NCBI RefSeq assembly: GCF_047314965.1 | Contig: NZ_JBLBVK010000039.1 | Location: 49,820 to 113,819 of the forward strand | DNA from: JAVJUV01 sp047314965 | GTDB taxonomy: Bacteria; Pseudomonadota; Alphaproteobacteria; Rhodobacterales; Rhodobacteraceae | DNA: 64,000 bases | Reading direction: 5' to 3' | Part shown: piece after piece, positions 1 to 8,402 of the stretch | Layout of the letters: each line of letters begins with the position of its first letter | Position numbering within the stretch: position 1 is the first letter of the stretch | Notes under the pieces: generated by a model | Told to the model about the DNA's origin: nothing | What the model saw: the letters and a program-made list of their open reading frames with translations, nothing else | The model's database searches: none | Program-made: the position numbers and the translations under genes

Positions 1-96
1 GAGTCTTTGACATATCCATATTTCGATAATTCTAGAAATATAAAAATATGTCAAGCGAGGGTAGATCTCGAAAGCTCGCAGGATTACCTCGACATC

Positions 97-690
97 ATGG
101 AAACCAGACGCCTGAAAGCTGACATTTCGGCCTGCCGAATTTGTGCCGACCGTTTTCGCAAGACGGCTACGGCGCATGCGCCGCGTCCGGTTGTGTGGTT
201 CAACGACACCGCCCGTATCCTGATCGCCGGACAAGCGCCGGGCCTGCGCGTACACGAGGCAGGCAAGCCCTTTTTCGACCGCTCGGGCGATCGCCTCCGT
301 GACTGGATGGGGATCGGGGAAGACATCTTCTATGACAGGGACCGCGTGGCGATCGTTCCGATGGCGTTCTGTTTTCCGGGCTATGACGACAAGGGTTCCG
401 ACCTGCCTCCGCCCAGAATTTGCGCCAGCACATGGAGAAGCCAGATCATGGAGCAGTTGTCCGGGATCAGGCTGACGCTCCTGATCGGAGGGTATGCGCA
501 GGGCTGGCATCTCCCGGGCGCCGGGAAGAACGTCACCCAAACCGTCGCCGCATGGCGCAAGAGCCTTCCAGACACCCTCCCCTTGCCTCACCCCTCGTGG
601 CGCAATACCGGGTGGCTGAGGAAGAACCCGTGGTTCGAGACCGAATTGCTGCCGGTCCTCAGAACCCGCGTGCAAGAGGCGCTGCAATGA
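97..690 (+). CDS. Uracil-DNA glycosylase family protein
   Basis: Predicted 197-residue member of the uracil-DNA glycosylase superfamily, which removes uracil or related damaged bases from DNA. The N-terminal motif GQAPG followed by GKPFFDRSGDRLRDWMG matches the family's first active-site block, and LPHPSWRN near the C terminus matches the second (HPS) block. The reading frame is open back to base 7, but the ATG at 97 fits the family length better; the extra upstream residues look unrelated. The stop overlaps the next gene's start (ATGA at 687-690), so the two are probably translationally coupled. Which of the several glycosylase families it belongs to, and its exact substrate, cannot be settled here. 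Confidence 0.85.
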   Translation: METRRLKADISACRICADRFRKTATAHAPRPVVWFNDTARILIAGQAPGLRVHEAGKPFFDRSGDRLRDWMGIGEDIFYDRDRVAIVPMAFCFPGYDDKGSDLPPPRICASTWRSQIMEQLSGIRLTLLIGGYAQGWHLPGAGKNVTQTVAAWRKSLPDTLPLPHPSWRNTGWLRKNPWFETELLPVLRTRVQEALQ

Positions 691-1469
691 CAGAGACACC
701 GATCGATCGTGCCCACGCTGCGATGCAGACCGAATCCGATGACGATACGAGGCGTCTGGCATTCTATGAGCGCCTTGCGGACGGCGAGTTGTTCCTGATG
801 CTTGAAAGCGAACCGGAAGGAGACAGCATCAGCCCCCGGATTTTTGAAACGGAACAAGGCACTTACGTGCTGGCCTTCGACAGGGAGGAGCGGTTGGCGG
901 CGTTTGCGGGGGGGCCGGCGCCTTATGCGGCCCTGTCGGGGCGCACTCTGGCCGGCATGTTGTCCGGGCAAGACCTCGGACTGGGGCTGAACCTTGGCGC
1001 GGCGCCATCGGAAATGCTGATCCCCGCCGAAGCGGTCGCCTGGCTCCACGCCACACTGAGCGAGCGCCCCGAGGAGATGCAGGAAACGCCCGAGGAATTG
1101 CACCCGCCCGCAGGCCTGCCCGAACGCCTTGTCGCGGCGCTGGATATCAAGCTCGCCACGGCCTCAGGCCTGGCGAAACTGGCGTATCTCTCTGGCGTTA
1201 AATGGAAAAACGGCCGCCGCGGACATCTGATGGCACTGATAGACCCGGTTCCCGGTTCGGAGCCCGCCCTTGCCCGGGCCGTGGGGGAAGCTTTGATTTT
1301 CTCAGGTCTCGATGCCGGCGAGCTGGACGTCACCTTCCTGAAGGCCAGCGATCCGGTTTCGGCGCGGCTGGCCCGCGTGGGTCTGCGTTTCGACCTGCCG
1401 GAACCGCCCAAGCCGGAGGGTCCTGCAGCACCGGGCATGGACCCGGACAAGCCGCCGAAGTTGCGCTGA
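687..1469 (+). CDS. SseB family protein
   Basis: A 260-residue protein resembling the SseB N-terminal domain family. The region LADGELFLMLE, then ISPRIFETEQGTYVLAFD and RLAAFAG, is the usual SseB pattern, and a C-terminal half around VGEALIFSGLDAGELDV resembles the SseB C-terminal domain. A rhodanese-enhancing role was proposed for E. coli SseB, but the biochemical function is unclear. The ATG at 687 overlaps the stop of the glycosylase gene by four bases; the frame is open much further upstream, but that part is only the antiphase of the previous gene. It is convergent with the hydroxyacid reductase that ends at 1535. Confidence 0.75.
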   Translation: MTETPIDRAHAAMQTESDDDTRRLAFYERLADGELFLMLESEPEGDSISPRIFETEQGTYVLAFDREERLAAFAGGPAPYAALSGRTLAGMLSGQDLGLGLNLGAAPSEMLIPAEAVAWLHATLSERPEEMQETPEELHPPAGLPERLVAALDIKLATASGLAKLAYLSGVKWKNGRRGHLMALIDPVPGSEPALARAVGEALIFSGLDAGELDVTFLKASDPVSARLARVGLRFDLPEPPKPEGPAAPGMDPDKPPKLR

Positions 1470-1475
1470 AGGCCG

Positions 1476-1510
1476 GTCGGCAAAGCGTCGGCGAAACGTC
1501 GGCAAAACGT
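1476..1510. repeat. Short tandem repeat, three 11-bp units
   Basis: Three near-identical 11-bp units (GTCGGCAAAGC, GTCGGCGAAAC, GTCGGCAAAAC) run head to tail just after the SseB stop codon, in the 65-bp gap between two convergent genes. No hairpin with a T-run is visible here. It could be replication slippage with no function. Confidence 0.7.
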
Positions 1511-1534
1511 ATGGCAGGTGTCGGGCAGCCGGCC

Positions 1535-2464
1535 TCAGTATCCGGCCGAACGGTCGACGAGATGCAGGAACGTCTCGCCCGCCTCGCCCCGCCGGATGTT
1601 CTCGGCGATGACCCTCGCGGCGGTCTCTGCCCGGGTATCCGACGCGATATGCGGCGTGACCGTCACCTTCGGATGGGCCCAGAACGCGTGCTCGGCTGGC
1701 AAGGGTTCGACGCGGAACACGTCGAGCGTCGCATGCGCGATACGGCCGCTGTCGAGCGCGGCGAGAAGCGCCTCGTCGTCGATCAGAGGCCCCCTGCCCG
1801 GATTGATGATGAACGCCCCCTCGGGCATCAGCGCAAGGCGATCGGCATTCAGAAGGTCCCGCGTGGCTGATGTCAGCGGCAGGAGCAGGATCAGGATTTC
1901 GGCGCGGCCAAGCGCCATGTTCAGCCCTGCATCGCCGGACAGGCACTCGACACCCGGTATCTCCTTCGGTGAACGGCTCCACCCCGCCACATCGAAGTTC
2001 ATGCGACCAAGCGCCAGCGCCACCTCTCGTCCCAACTCGCCCAGCCCCAGAACGGTAACGCGCCGGCTGCGCGCCAGTGGCGGGACGTGCGGTTTCCATT
2101 GGGCATCCGTGCGGAGAATGTCCTGGTCCATGCCAAGGTGATGGCGCAGCGCGTGACCCACGCAGTACTCGACCATGCCCTCGGTCATGCCCGGATCCAC
2201 CATCCGGCAGAGCGGCACGGTGAGAGTCTGGTTGCCCACCACGTTTTCAACCCCGGCCCAAAGGTTGAGAACGGCCTTGAGACGCGTATAGGGCCGAAAG
2301 TCCTGAACCGCGCTGGAGGGCGCGTAGACGATGTAGTCGACCGACCCCGGTTCAGCTTCGGTCACGATCTCGGCTTCGATGCCTGTCTCGGCGACAGCCT
2401 TGGGCAGGACGTCTTCGTATTCGGCCCAGTCGCCGGGATTGGCTGCGAAGAAAACCCTGATCAT
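1535..2464 (-). CDS. ghrA: Glyoxylate/hydroxypyruvate reductase A-like D-2-hydroxyacid dehydrogenase
   Basis: A 309-residue NAD(P)-dependent 2-hydroxyacid dehydrogenase of the GhrA type, which reduces glyoxylate or hydroxypyruvate in the cytosol. The nucleotide-binding motif GLGELGREVA is clear. The catalytic Arg lies in NPGRGPLIDD, a Glu follows in the LDVFRVEPLP segment, and the catalytic His is in TPHIASDTR. The frame is open far upstream across rodA, but the ATG at 2464 overlaps the rodA stop (ATGA), so it is the last gene of the mreB operon. The link to cell-shape genes is probably transcriptional convenience. Substrate preference is inferred from family similarity only. Confidence 0.85.
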   Translation of the reverse strand: MIRVFFAANPGDWAEYEDVLPKAVAETGIEAEIVTEAEPGSVDYIVYAPSSAVQDFRPYTRLKAVLNLWAGVENVVGNQTLTVPLCRMVDPGMTEGMVEYCVGHALRHHLGMDQDILRTDAQWKPHVPPLARSRRVTVLGLGELGREVALALGRMNFDVAGWSRSPKEIPGVECLSGDAGLNMALGRAEILILLLPLTSATRDLLNADRLALMPEGAFIINPGRGPLIDDEALLAALDSGRIAHATLDVFRVEPLPAEHAFWAHPKVTVTPHIASDTRAETAARVIAENIRRGEAGETFLHLVDRSAGY

Positions 2465-3606
2465 CGGCTGCGCGGCCTGTGAATATGGGCCGACTGGACC
2501 AGTCCGAAAGCCGCAAGAAGAACCAGCATCGCCGAACCTCCATAGCTGACCAAGGGCAGCGGCACGCCAACGACAGGCGCCAGCCCCATGACCATAGACA
2601 TGTTGACCGCGAAGAACAGGAACAGCGTGGCGGCGACACCAAGCGTCAGAAGCGCGCCGTAACGGTCCTTGTTGCCCATCGCCGAGACGATGCAGAACAG
2701 GATGATCAGGCCATAAAGCGTCAACAGCGAGAAGGCGCCAAGGAAACCGAATTCCTCGGCGAGTGTCGTGAAGATGAAGTCGGTATGCTTCTCGGGCAGG
2801 AAATTCAGCCGCGACTGCGTGCCCTGCATAAATCCCTTTCCGCTCCAGCCGCCGGAACCAAGCGCGATCTTCGACTGGGTGATGTGATAGCCCGCGCCCA
2901 GCGGGTCGGTCGACGGGTCGAGGAAGGTGTCGATCCGCCGGAACTGGTAGTCCTTGATCAGCTGCCAGTCCGTGCCGCGCGATGCGAAGACGGCATAAAC
3001 CAGCCCGGCGCCAGCCGCGACGACCGCGATGAAGTACCACCAGGACACGCCGGCACAGAACATGACGATCCCACCCCCGGCGATCAGCAGGATCGCGGTA
3101 CCGAGGTCCGGCTGCTTCAGCACCAGCGCGGTCGGGATCAACGTCAGGATTACCGGCGGCAGCACCCACAGGGGGCGCGAGACCTTGGACAGCGGCAGCC
3201 AGTCGTAATAGGCCGCAAGCATCATAACGAGCGAGATCTTCATCAGTTCGGAAGGCTGCAAGCGAAGCGGACCGATGTCGATCCAGCGCTGCGCGCCCAT
3301 GCCGATTTCGCCCACCAGTTCGACCAGCACCAAAAGGCCCAAGGCCCCCAGGTAGGCGAGGCCGGACATCGACCGCCAGAACCAGATCGGCACCATTCCG
3401 ATGATCATCATGACGACCAGGCCGAGGGCGAAGCGTTTCATCTGCGGCTCGGCCCAGCGTTCGATATTGCCGCCTGCCACCGAGTAGAGCATCAGGAAAC
3501 CAACCGACGCGACAGCCGTCAGCAACAGAACCAGCGCCCAGTTCGCATAAAGGATCTTCCGAACGCCCGTTGGGACGGTCTGGACCTTGTACTCGAGATA
3601 ACTCAT
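2461..3606 (-). CDS. rodA: Rod shape-determining protein RodA (SEDS peptidoglycan glycosyltransferase)
   Basis: A 381-residue multi-pass inner-membrane protein of the SEDS family. RodA polymerises lipid II into glycan strands in the elongasome together with its transpeptidase partner PBP2. Family signatures visible include QRWIDIGPLRLQPSELMK in the first half, KQPDLGTA in the middle, and SKIALGSGGWSGKGFMQGTQ plus LPEKHTDFIF in the large periplasmic loop region. Near the C terminus PLPLVSYGGSAM is typical. The start overlaps the mrdA stop by four bases and the stop overlaps the next gene. Length and order (mreB, C, D, mrdA, rodA) match other alphaproteobacteria. Confidence 0.96.
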   Translation of the reverse strand: MSYLEYKVQTVPTGVRKILYANWALVLLLTAVASVGFLMLYSVAGGNIERWAEPQMKRFALGLVVMMIIGMVPIWFWRSMSGLAYLGALGLLVLVELVGEIGMGAQRWIDIGPLRLQPSELMKISLVMMLAAYYDWLPLSKVSRPLWVLPPVILTLIPTALVLKQPDLGTAILLIAGGGIVMFCAGVSWWYFIAVVAAGAGLVYAVFASRGTDWQLIKDYQFRRIDTFLDPSTDPLGAGYHITQSKIALGSGGWSGKGFMQGTQSRLNFLPEKHTDFIFTTLAEEFGFLGAFSLLTLYGLIILFCIVSAMGNKDRYGALLTLGVAATLFLFFAVNMSMVMGLAPVVGVPLPLVSYGGSAMLVLLAAFGLVQSAHIHRPRSR

Positions 3607-5546
3607 GCCCGCGTGGCCTTGGTCTCGGGTTCAAGACGCGGGCGAAGCACCATTTCCTCGTGCTGCACGCGGATGCGCTCGCGCTGATCGCTGGGGTAAG
3701 CCTCGAGCGGCGGGACGTCGCCGTACAGCGCGTAAAGCAGGATATCGCGCGATGGCGGCGCAGCGGCGGTCGACCCGCCCCCACCATGCTCGACCACCGT
3801 CGCAATCGCGTATTTCGGCTTGTCGAATGGCGCGAAGGCCACGAACAGCCCGTGGTCGCGCCGGTTCCATGGCAACTGGTCGTTCCGGAAGACCCCGCGG
3901 GCGCGTTCGGCCGCGGTGATGTTGCGGACCTGGCTGGTGCCGGTCTTGCCCGCCATCTCCATCCCCTCGGTGACGATCCGGGAGCGTGTGGCTGTACCGC
4001 GCTGACCGTTCGAGACGTTCCACATCGCCCGCCGCACCAGCGCCATCAGGTTTGCCGGAACGTTTATGTCCGGCACGTTCTCCGGCGGAACCTCGACGCC
4101 GTTGATCGACTTGATCAGGCGGGGTTTCACGGCCTTGCCGCTTGCGATCCGTGCTGTCATCACGGCCAGTTGAAGTGGCGAGGCCAGAACATCGCCCTGC
4201 CCGATCGCCGTGTTCAGCGTTTCGCCCGGGTTCCAGCGTTCACCGCGAACCTGCGCTTTCCACCGGGTGTCGGGGATGATGCCTTCCTGCACGGCAGACA
4301 TGGGGATGTCGTGCTTTTCGCCCAGCCCGAATTCATGGCAGAGATCGGCAAGCCGGTCGACGCCCAGACGGTTGGCCGCCTCGTAGAAATAGACGTCGCA
4401 GGACTGGGTGATCGCATTGTTCAGGTCCATCGAACCGTGCCCGCCCCGCTTCCAGCAATGGAAGCGACGACCGCCGAAGGACATGAAGCCCGGGCAGTAG
4501 ACGGTCTCGCCCGGTCCGATCACACCGGCACGCATCGCCGCGAGCCCGGTCATCATCTTGAAGGTCGATCCGGGGGGATAAAGCCCCTGAACCGCCTTGT
4601 TGAACAGTGGCTTGTAGATGTTGTCGCGCAGTTCGCCGTAGTCCTTCGACGAGATGCCGCGCACGAAGAGGTTCGGGTCGAACGACGGCGCTGAGGCCAT
4701 CGCCAGCAGATCGCCGGTTTCGATGTCGATGACGACCGAGCCCGCGCTTTCGCCGGCCAGGCGTGCCTGGGCATAGTTCTGAAGCCCGTGGTCGATGGTC
4801 AGCTGCAGGTCTTCGCCGGGCGTGTACTCGTCGCGGCTGAGTTCGCGCATCACGCGGCCCGCAGCGTTGATCTCGATGCGCTTGGTTCCGGCCTTGCCCC
4901 GAAGCTCGGCCTCCAGCTTGGTCTCGACGCCGATCTTGCCGATCTGGAACTTTGGGATCTGCAGAAGCGGATCAGGGTCTTCGATCTTCGAGAGATCGTA
5001 GTCGCTGACCGGACCGACATAGCCGACGATATGAGCGAAATCCTCGGCCAGCGGGTAGTCCCGGCTGAGGCCGACATCGGGCGTAATTCCGGGAAGCACC
5101 GGCGCGTTTACGGCGACCTCGGCGAGATCCTCCCACGTCAGCCGGTCGGCCAGCGTCACCGGGACGAAGGGGCTGCGCCGGTACATCTCCTTCAGTGAGC
5201 GTTCGAGTTCATCCTCGTCCAGCGGAATCAGTCGACGCAGCTTCGCGATCGTCTCCTCGACGTCGCCCGCATCCTCGCGCACGATGACGATACGGTAATT
5301 CTGGGTGTTCTGGGCCACGGGAACGCCGTGGCGGTCGTAAATGATGCCGCGCGACGGTGGAATGAGGCGCACGTTGATGCGGTTTTCCTCGGCCAGCAGA
5401 CGGTACTGTTCGGCCTCCTCGACCTGCATCTGACGCATGCGGAACCCGAGCAGGCCCATGAACCCGACCTGGAGTCCGCCCAGCACGAGGCCTCGGCGTG
5501 TGACGAGGCCGGCGCTTTCCTCGGTTTCCTTGGGCGAGCGTCTCAT
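3603..5546 (-). CDS. mrdA: Penicillin-binding protein 2 (elongasome transpeptidase)
   Basis: A 647-residue class B penicillin-binding protein that cross-links peptidoglycan during lateral growth as partner of RodA. A single membrane anchor lies near residues 17-35 (VTRRGLVLGGLQVGFMGLLG). The pedestal/dimerisation part contains NRINVRLIPPSRGIIYDRHG, and the transpeptidase domain has the SxxK active site in PPGSTFKMMTG, SCD in ITQSCDVYFY and KTG in AGKTGTSQVR. Both ends overlap neighbouring genes by four bases, showing tight operon packing. The C-terminal stretch after the KTG region is charged and may be flexible. Confidence 0.96.
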   Translation of the reverse strand: MRRSPKETEESAGLVTRRGLVLGGLQVGFMGLLGFRMRQMQVEEAEQYRLLAEENRINVRLIPPSRGIIYDRHGVPVAQNTQNYRIVIVREDAGDVEETIAKLRRLIPLDEDELERSLKEMYRRSPFVPVTLADRLTWEDLAEVAVNAPVLPGITPDVGLSRDYPLAEDFAHIVGYVGPVSDYDLSKIEDPDPLLQIPKFQIGKIGVETKLEAELRGKAGTKRIEINAAGRVMRELSRDEYTPGEDLQLTIDHGLQNYAQARLAGESAGSVVIDIETGDLLAMASAPSFDPNLFVRGISSKDYGELRDNIYKPLFNKAVQGLYPPGSTFKMMTGLAAMRAGVIGPGETVYCPGFMSFGGRRFHCWKRGGHGSMDLNNAITQSCDVYFYEAANRLGVDRLADLCHEFGLGEKHDIPMSAVQEGIIPDTRWKAQVRGERWNPGETLNTAIGQGDVLASPLQLAVMTARIASGKAVKPRLIKSINGVEVPPENVPDINVPANLMALVRRAMWNVSNGQRGTATRSRIVTEGMEMAGKTGTSQVRNITAAERARGVFRNDQLPWNRRDHGLFVAFAPFDKPKYAIATVVEHGGGGSTAAAPPSRDILLYALYGDVPPLEAYPSDQRERIRVQHEEMVLRPRLEPETKATRA

Positions 5547-6079
5547 TGCTTGTGTCCCAACCGATCGACCTCTCCGGGAACGATCTTCCTCAGTCCAAAT
5601 GCCCTGCCGGCAAGAATGACCACCAGGGGATATGCCAGAATGGTGGCGATCAGGCCGATCAGGGTCAATCCCAGACCCGGTTGCGACACCGCAAAAAGCC
5701 CCAGGAACAGGCTATTTCCAATGAAAACGGCCGTTACGACACCCGAAACCAGCAACCATTCCAGCAGGAAAGGCGTATCCCGCAGGGTGAAAGACCGGCT
5801 GCGCAGGAATTCAGCTCCCAGCACGACCAGCGCAGTCCAAAGCCCGAGCGGACGCATGAACAAAAGATCGGCGAGGAAGAACACCGCGGCGATCAGGAAG
5901 ACCGGCACATAGTCGGGACGCATGATGACCCAGGAGAACGCAAGGAGCATCAGCACGTCTGGTCCGGGAATTTGGCCGGGTCCCATGTCCAAGGGCAACA
6001 GCTGAACGAAGGCGACTGCGATGCAGAGCGCAAGGAACAAGGCGCGATATCCCCAGAGGCCTGTTGCCGGGTCAGCCAT
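5543..6079 (-). CDS. mreD: Rod shape-determining protein MreD
   Basis: A 178-residue hydrophobic protein with about five predicted membrane spans (for example LFLALCIAVAFVQLLPLD near the N terminus and LTLIGLIATILAYPLVVIL near the C terminus). It lies between mreC and mrdA and has the PGPDVLMLLAFSWVIMRPDY region seen in MreD proteins. MreD is a membrane component of the elongasome that links MreB/MreC to RodA/PBP2. Sequence conservation in this family is low, so the call rests on length, topology and operon position together. It overlaps mreC by eight bases and mrdA by four. Confidence 0.9.
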   Translation of the reverse strand: MADPATGLWGYRALFLALCIAVAFVQLLPLDMGPGQIPGPDVLMLLAFSWVIMRPDYVPVFLIAAVFFLADLLFMRPLGLWTALVVLGAEFLRSRSFTLRDTPFLLEWLLVSGVVTAVFIGNSLFLGLFAVSQPGLGLTLIGLIATILAYPLVVILAGRAFGLRKIVPGEVDRLGHKQ

Positions 6080-6989
6080 CGGCGGGCTCCGGTTCTTCCT
6101 GGCTGAGCGCGATGGATGGCTGGGGCAGAAGCGGACCTACCAGCCCGTCGGGCGGCGCGATGGTTTCGCCCGGCTGATTTCGCAGGACGCGCAGGAACTC
6201 CAGCCGCTCGTAATCGGCCGTCAGACGCAACCGCAGCCGGCCATCCCGGGCAAGAACCACATTCCCCACGAGAAGGCCGGCCGGAAAGACACCACCGTCG
6301 CCCGACGACACAACGCGGTCGCCGGGACGCACTTCTTCCGGGGCTTCCAGAAAGTCCAGAACCGGAAGCGCCGAGTTGTCGCCAGCCAGCAGTGCCCGCT
6401 GGCCTGAGGGCTGAATCGTGACCGGCACACGGCTTGCGCTGTCGGTCAGAAGCAGAACCCGGCTGGAATTGCGCCCGACACCAGAGATGCGACCCACGAG
6501 GCCCAGTCCATCGGTCACCGCCCATCCGTCCTTGATGCCGTCGCGGGCCGCGCCGACGTTCAACAGGACTGATTGCCGGAAGGGCGACCCGGAATCGGCG
6601 ATTACCTGCCCTGTCACAACGGTCAGCGCCGGATCGAGCCGTACCTTGTTCAGGTCCAGAAGCTTGGCGTTTTCCTGTTCCAACTGAAGCGCGGCCTCTT
6701 TCCAGGCTTTCATCCGCTGCAGTTCGTCGCGCAGCTCGCGGTTCTGGCGCTGAAGGGCGGCGTAGGACTGGAAGCCACGGACGAGGTTCATGGTTTCGGT
6801 GACCGGAACCAGCGCCCATTCAAGGTTCGGAACGATGGCATCAACGATTTGCGCCCTGAACCTTTCCGCGCGCGGACTGTCGATGCGCCACAGAAGGAAA
6901 ACGGCGAGCAAGACAATAACAAGCCCCCCGACGGCCATACGCCGGATCGGGCGAACGTATTCTTCCTGGGAGCCGCTCTGCCGTGCCAC
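6072..6989 (-). CDS. mreC: Rod shape-determining protein MreC
   Basis: A 305-residue bitopic periplasmic protein. One membrane span lies around residues 17-35 (MAVGGLVIVLLAVFLLW), followed by a predicted coiled coil (YAALQRQNRELRDELQRMK, then LEQENAKLLDLNK) and a beta-rich MreC domain with GQVIADSGSPFRQSVLLNVG, GLVGRI and DRVVSSGDGGVFPAGLLVG. MreC connects cytoplasmic MreB to PBP2/RodA. The C terminus ends in an acidic, proline-rich tail. It is separated from mreB by 88 bp containing two stem-loops, which may lower its expression relative to mreB. Confidence 0.95.
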   Translation of the reverse strand: MARQSGSQEEYVRPIRRMAVGGLVIVLLAVFLLWRIDSPRAERFRAQIVDAIVPNLEWALVPVTETMNLVRGFQSYAALQRQNRELRDELQRMKAWKEAALQLEQENAKLLDLNKVRLDPALTVVTGQVIADSGSPFRQSVLLNVGAARDGIKDGWAVTDGLGLVGRISGVGRNSSRVLLLTDSASRVPVTIQPSGQRALLAGDNSALPVLDFLEAPEEVRPGDRVVSSGDGGVFPAGLLVGNVVLARDGRLRLRLTADYERLEFLRVLRNQPGETIAPPDGLVGPLLPQPSIALSQEEPEPADG

Positions 6990-7029
6990 GTTCGTCTCTG
7001 TCGTTGCCTCCGGCTTCCTAGCTTACAGC

Positions 7030-7078
7030 AAAACTCTTCAAAGAGTTGCGGCAAGTTTCCCGAAAGGAAACCTTGCCT
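7030..7078 (-). terminator. Paired stem-loops between mreB and mreC
   Basis: Two inverted repeats sit directly after the mreB stop codon: an interrupted stem at 7051-7076 (GCAAG/CTTGC plus TTTCC/GGAAA with a one-base bulge) and AACTCTT/AAGAGTT at 7032-7047. On the minus strand the second is followed only by a short TTTT-type stretch. They could act as a partial terminator or as an mRNA-end stabiliser giving excess mreB over mreC. No experimental support is visible. Confidence 0.45.
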
Positions 7079-8112
7079 TAGCTGTCATAGTCGATCACGT
7101 GCCGAAGCTGTTTCTCGTATTCCAGCGCCTTGCCCGTGCCCAGCGCCACGCAATTCAGGCTCTCGTCGGCGACGCTGATCGCCAGACCGGTCTGTTCGCG
7201 AAGCGCAAGATCAAGCTCGCCCAGAAGCGCGCCGCCTCCGGTGAGCATCACGCCGCGATCCACGATATCCGCAGCCAGATCGGGTGGCGTGGCTTCCAGC
7301 GCGGTCATGACCGCTTCGCAAATCTGTTGCACCGGTTCCGCCAGCGCCTCGGCCACCTGGGCCTGGTTGATCTCGGTTTCCTTGGGCACGCCGTTCAGAA
7401 GATCACGTCCCCGGATCTGCATCGAAGAACCGCGACCGTCATCCGGCATGCGCGCGGTGCCGATCGACGTCTTGATCCGCTCCGCGGTCGACTCGCCGAT
7501 CAGCAGGTTATGCTGGCGGCGCAGATAGCTGATGATCGCCTCGTCCATCCGGTCACCGCCGACACGGACCGAGCGGGCGTAGACGATGTCGCCCAGCGAA
7601 AGGACCGCAACTTCGGTGGTTCCGCCGCCGATATCCACGACCATGTTGCCGGTCGGATCGGTGATCGGCATGCCGGCCCCGATGGCGGCTGCGATCGGTT
7701 CGGCGATCAGACCGGCGCGCCGGGCGCCCGCGGAAAGGACCGATTGGCGAATCGCCCGCTTTTCAACCGGCGTCGCCCCGTGCGGCACGCAGACGATCAC
7801 CTTCGGCTTCGAGAAGGTGCCGCGCTTGTGCACCTTGCGGATGAATTCCTTGATCATGGCCTCGGCCACGTCGAAGTCGGCAATCACGCCTTCGCGCATG
7901 GGCCGAATCGCCTGGATGCTTCCGGGCGTGCGGCCCAGCATCAGCTTGGCATCCTCGCCCACGGCCAGAACCTTCTTCTGGCCGTCTTTCACGTGATAGG
8001 CCACGACCGAAGGCTCGTTCAGGATGATTCCCTTGCCTTTTACGTAGACGAGCGTGTTCGCCGTCCCGAGGTCGATCGCCATATCTGTAGAGAACAATCC
8101 GCCGAAGGCCAT
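7078..8112 (-). CDS. mreB: Rod shape-determining protein MreB (bacterial actin)
   Basis: A 344-residue actin homologue forming membrane-bound filaments that orient cell-wall synthesis. Phosphate-binding motif 1 is seen as DMAIDLGTANTLVYVKG, phosphate 2 as VVDIGGGTTEVAVLSLG, and the adenosine motif as VMLTGGGALLGELD. The frame is open to 8253, but the extra 47 residues are unlike MreB; the ATG at 8112 gives the usual N terminus MAFGGLFSTDMAID. It is the first gene of the minus-strand operon mreB-mreC-mreD-mrdA-rodA-ghrA. Its promoter should lie between 8113 and 8402, opposite the divergent sensor kinase gene. Confidence 0.97.
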   Translation of the reverse strand: MAFGGLFSTDMAIDLGTANTLVYVKGKGIILNEPSVVAYHVKDGQKKVLAVGEDAKLMLGRTPGSIQAIRPMREGVIADFDVAEAMIKEFIRKVHKRGTFSKPKVIVCVPHGATPVEKRAIRQSVLSAGARRAGLIAEPIAAAIGAGMPITDPTGNMVVDIGGGTTEVAVLSLGDIVYARSVRVGGDRMDEAIISYLRRQHNLLIGESTAERIKTSIGTARMPDDGRGSSMQIRGRDLLNGVPKETEINQAQVAEALAEPVQQICEAVMTALEATPPDLAADIVDRGVMLTGGGALLGELDLALREQTGLAISVADESLNCVALGTGKALEYEKQLRHVIDYDS

Positions 8113-8402
8113 TTTCTGTCGCCCCAATCTCACTTCGGGTCCGCCAAACCTGCCCAAGACGAACCAGTTGTCTATATATGCCTCCGCCGCGCGGTCCGAA
8201 AGAGACGTCGCCACGGAATCAGGCGCTATTCTGCCGTAGTTGCGCAAAGGCATTAACTACGATTCTCTATCAAACCCTAAAACACGGCGTCATTGTGGCC
8301 TAATAGGGAACAATAGGCGGCCCTGAGGCAAATCCGCATCCGATGCTTGAGCAACGCCTTCCCTCTGGGCAAGATAAGGAAAACCCGTCATTGGGTGGTG
8401 GC

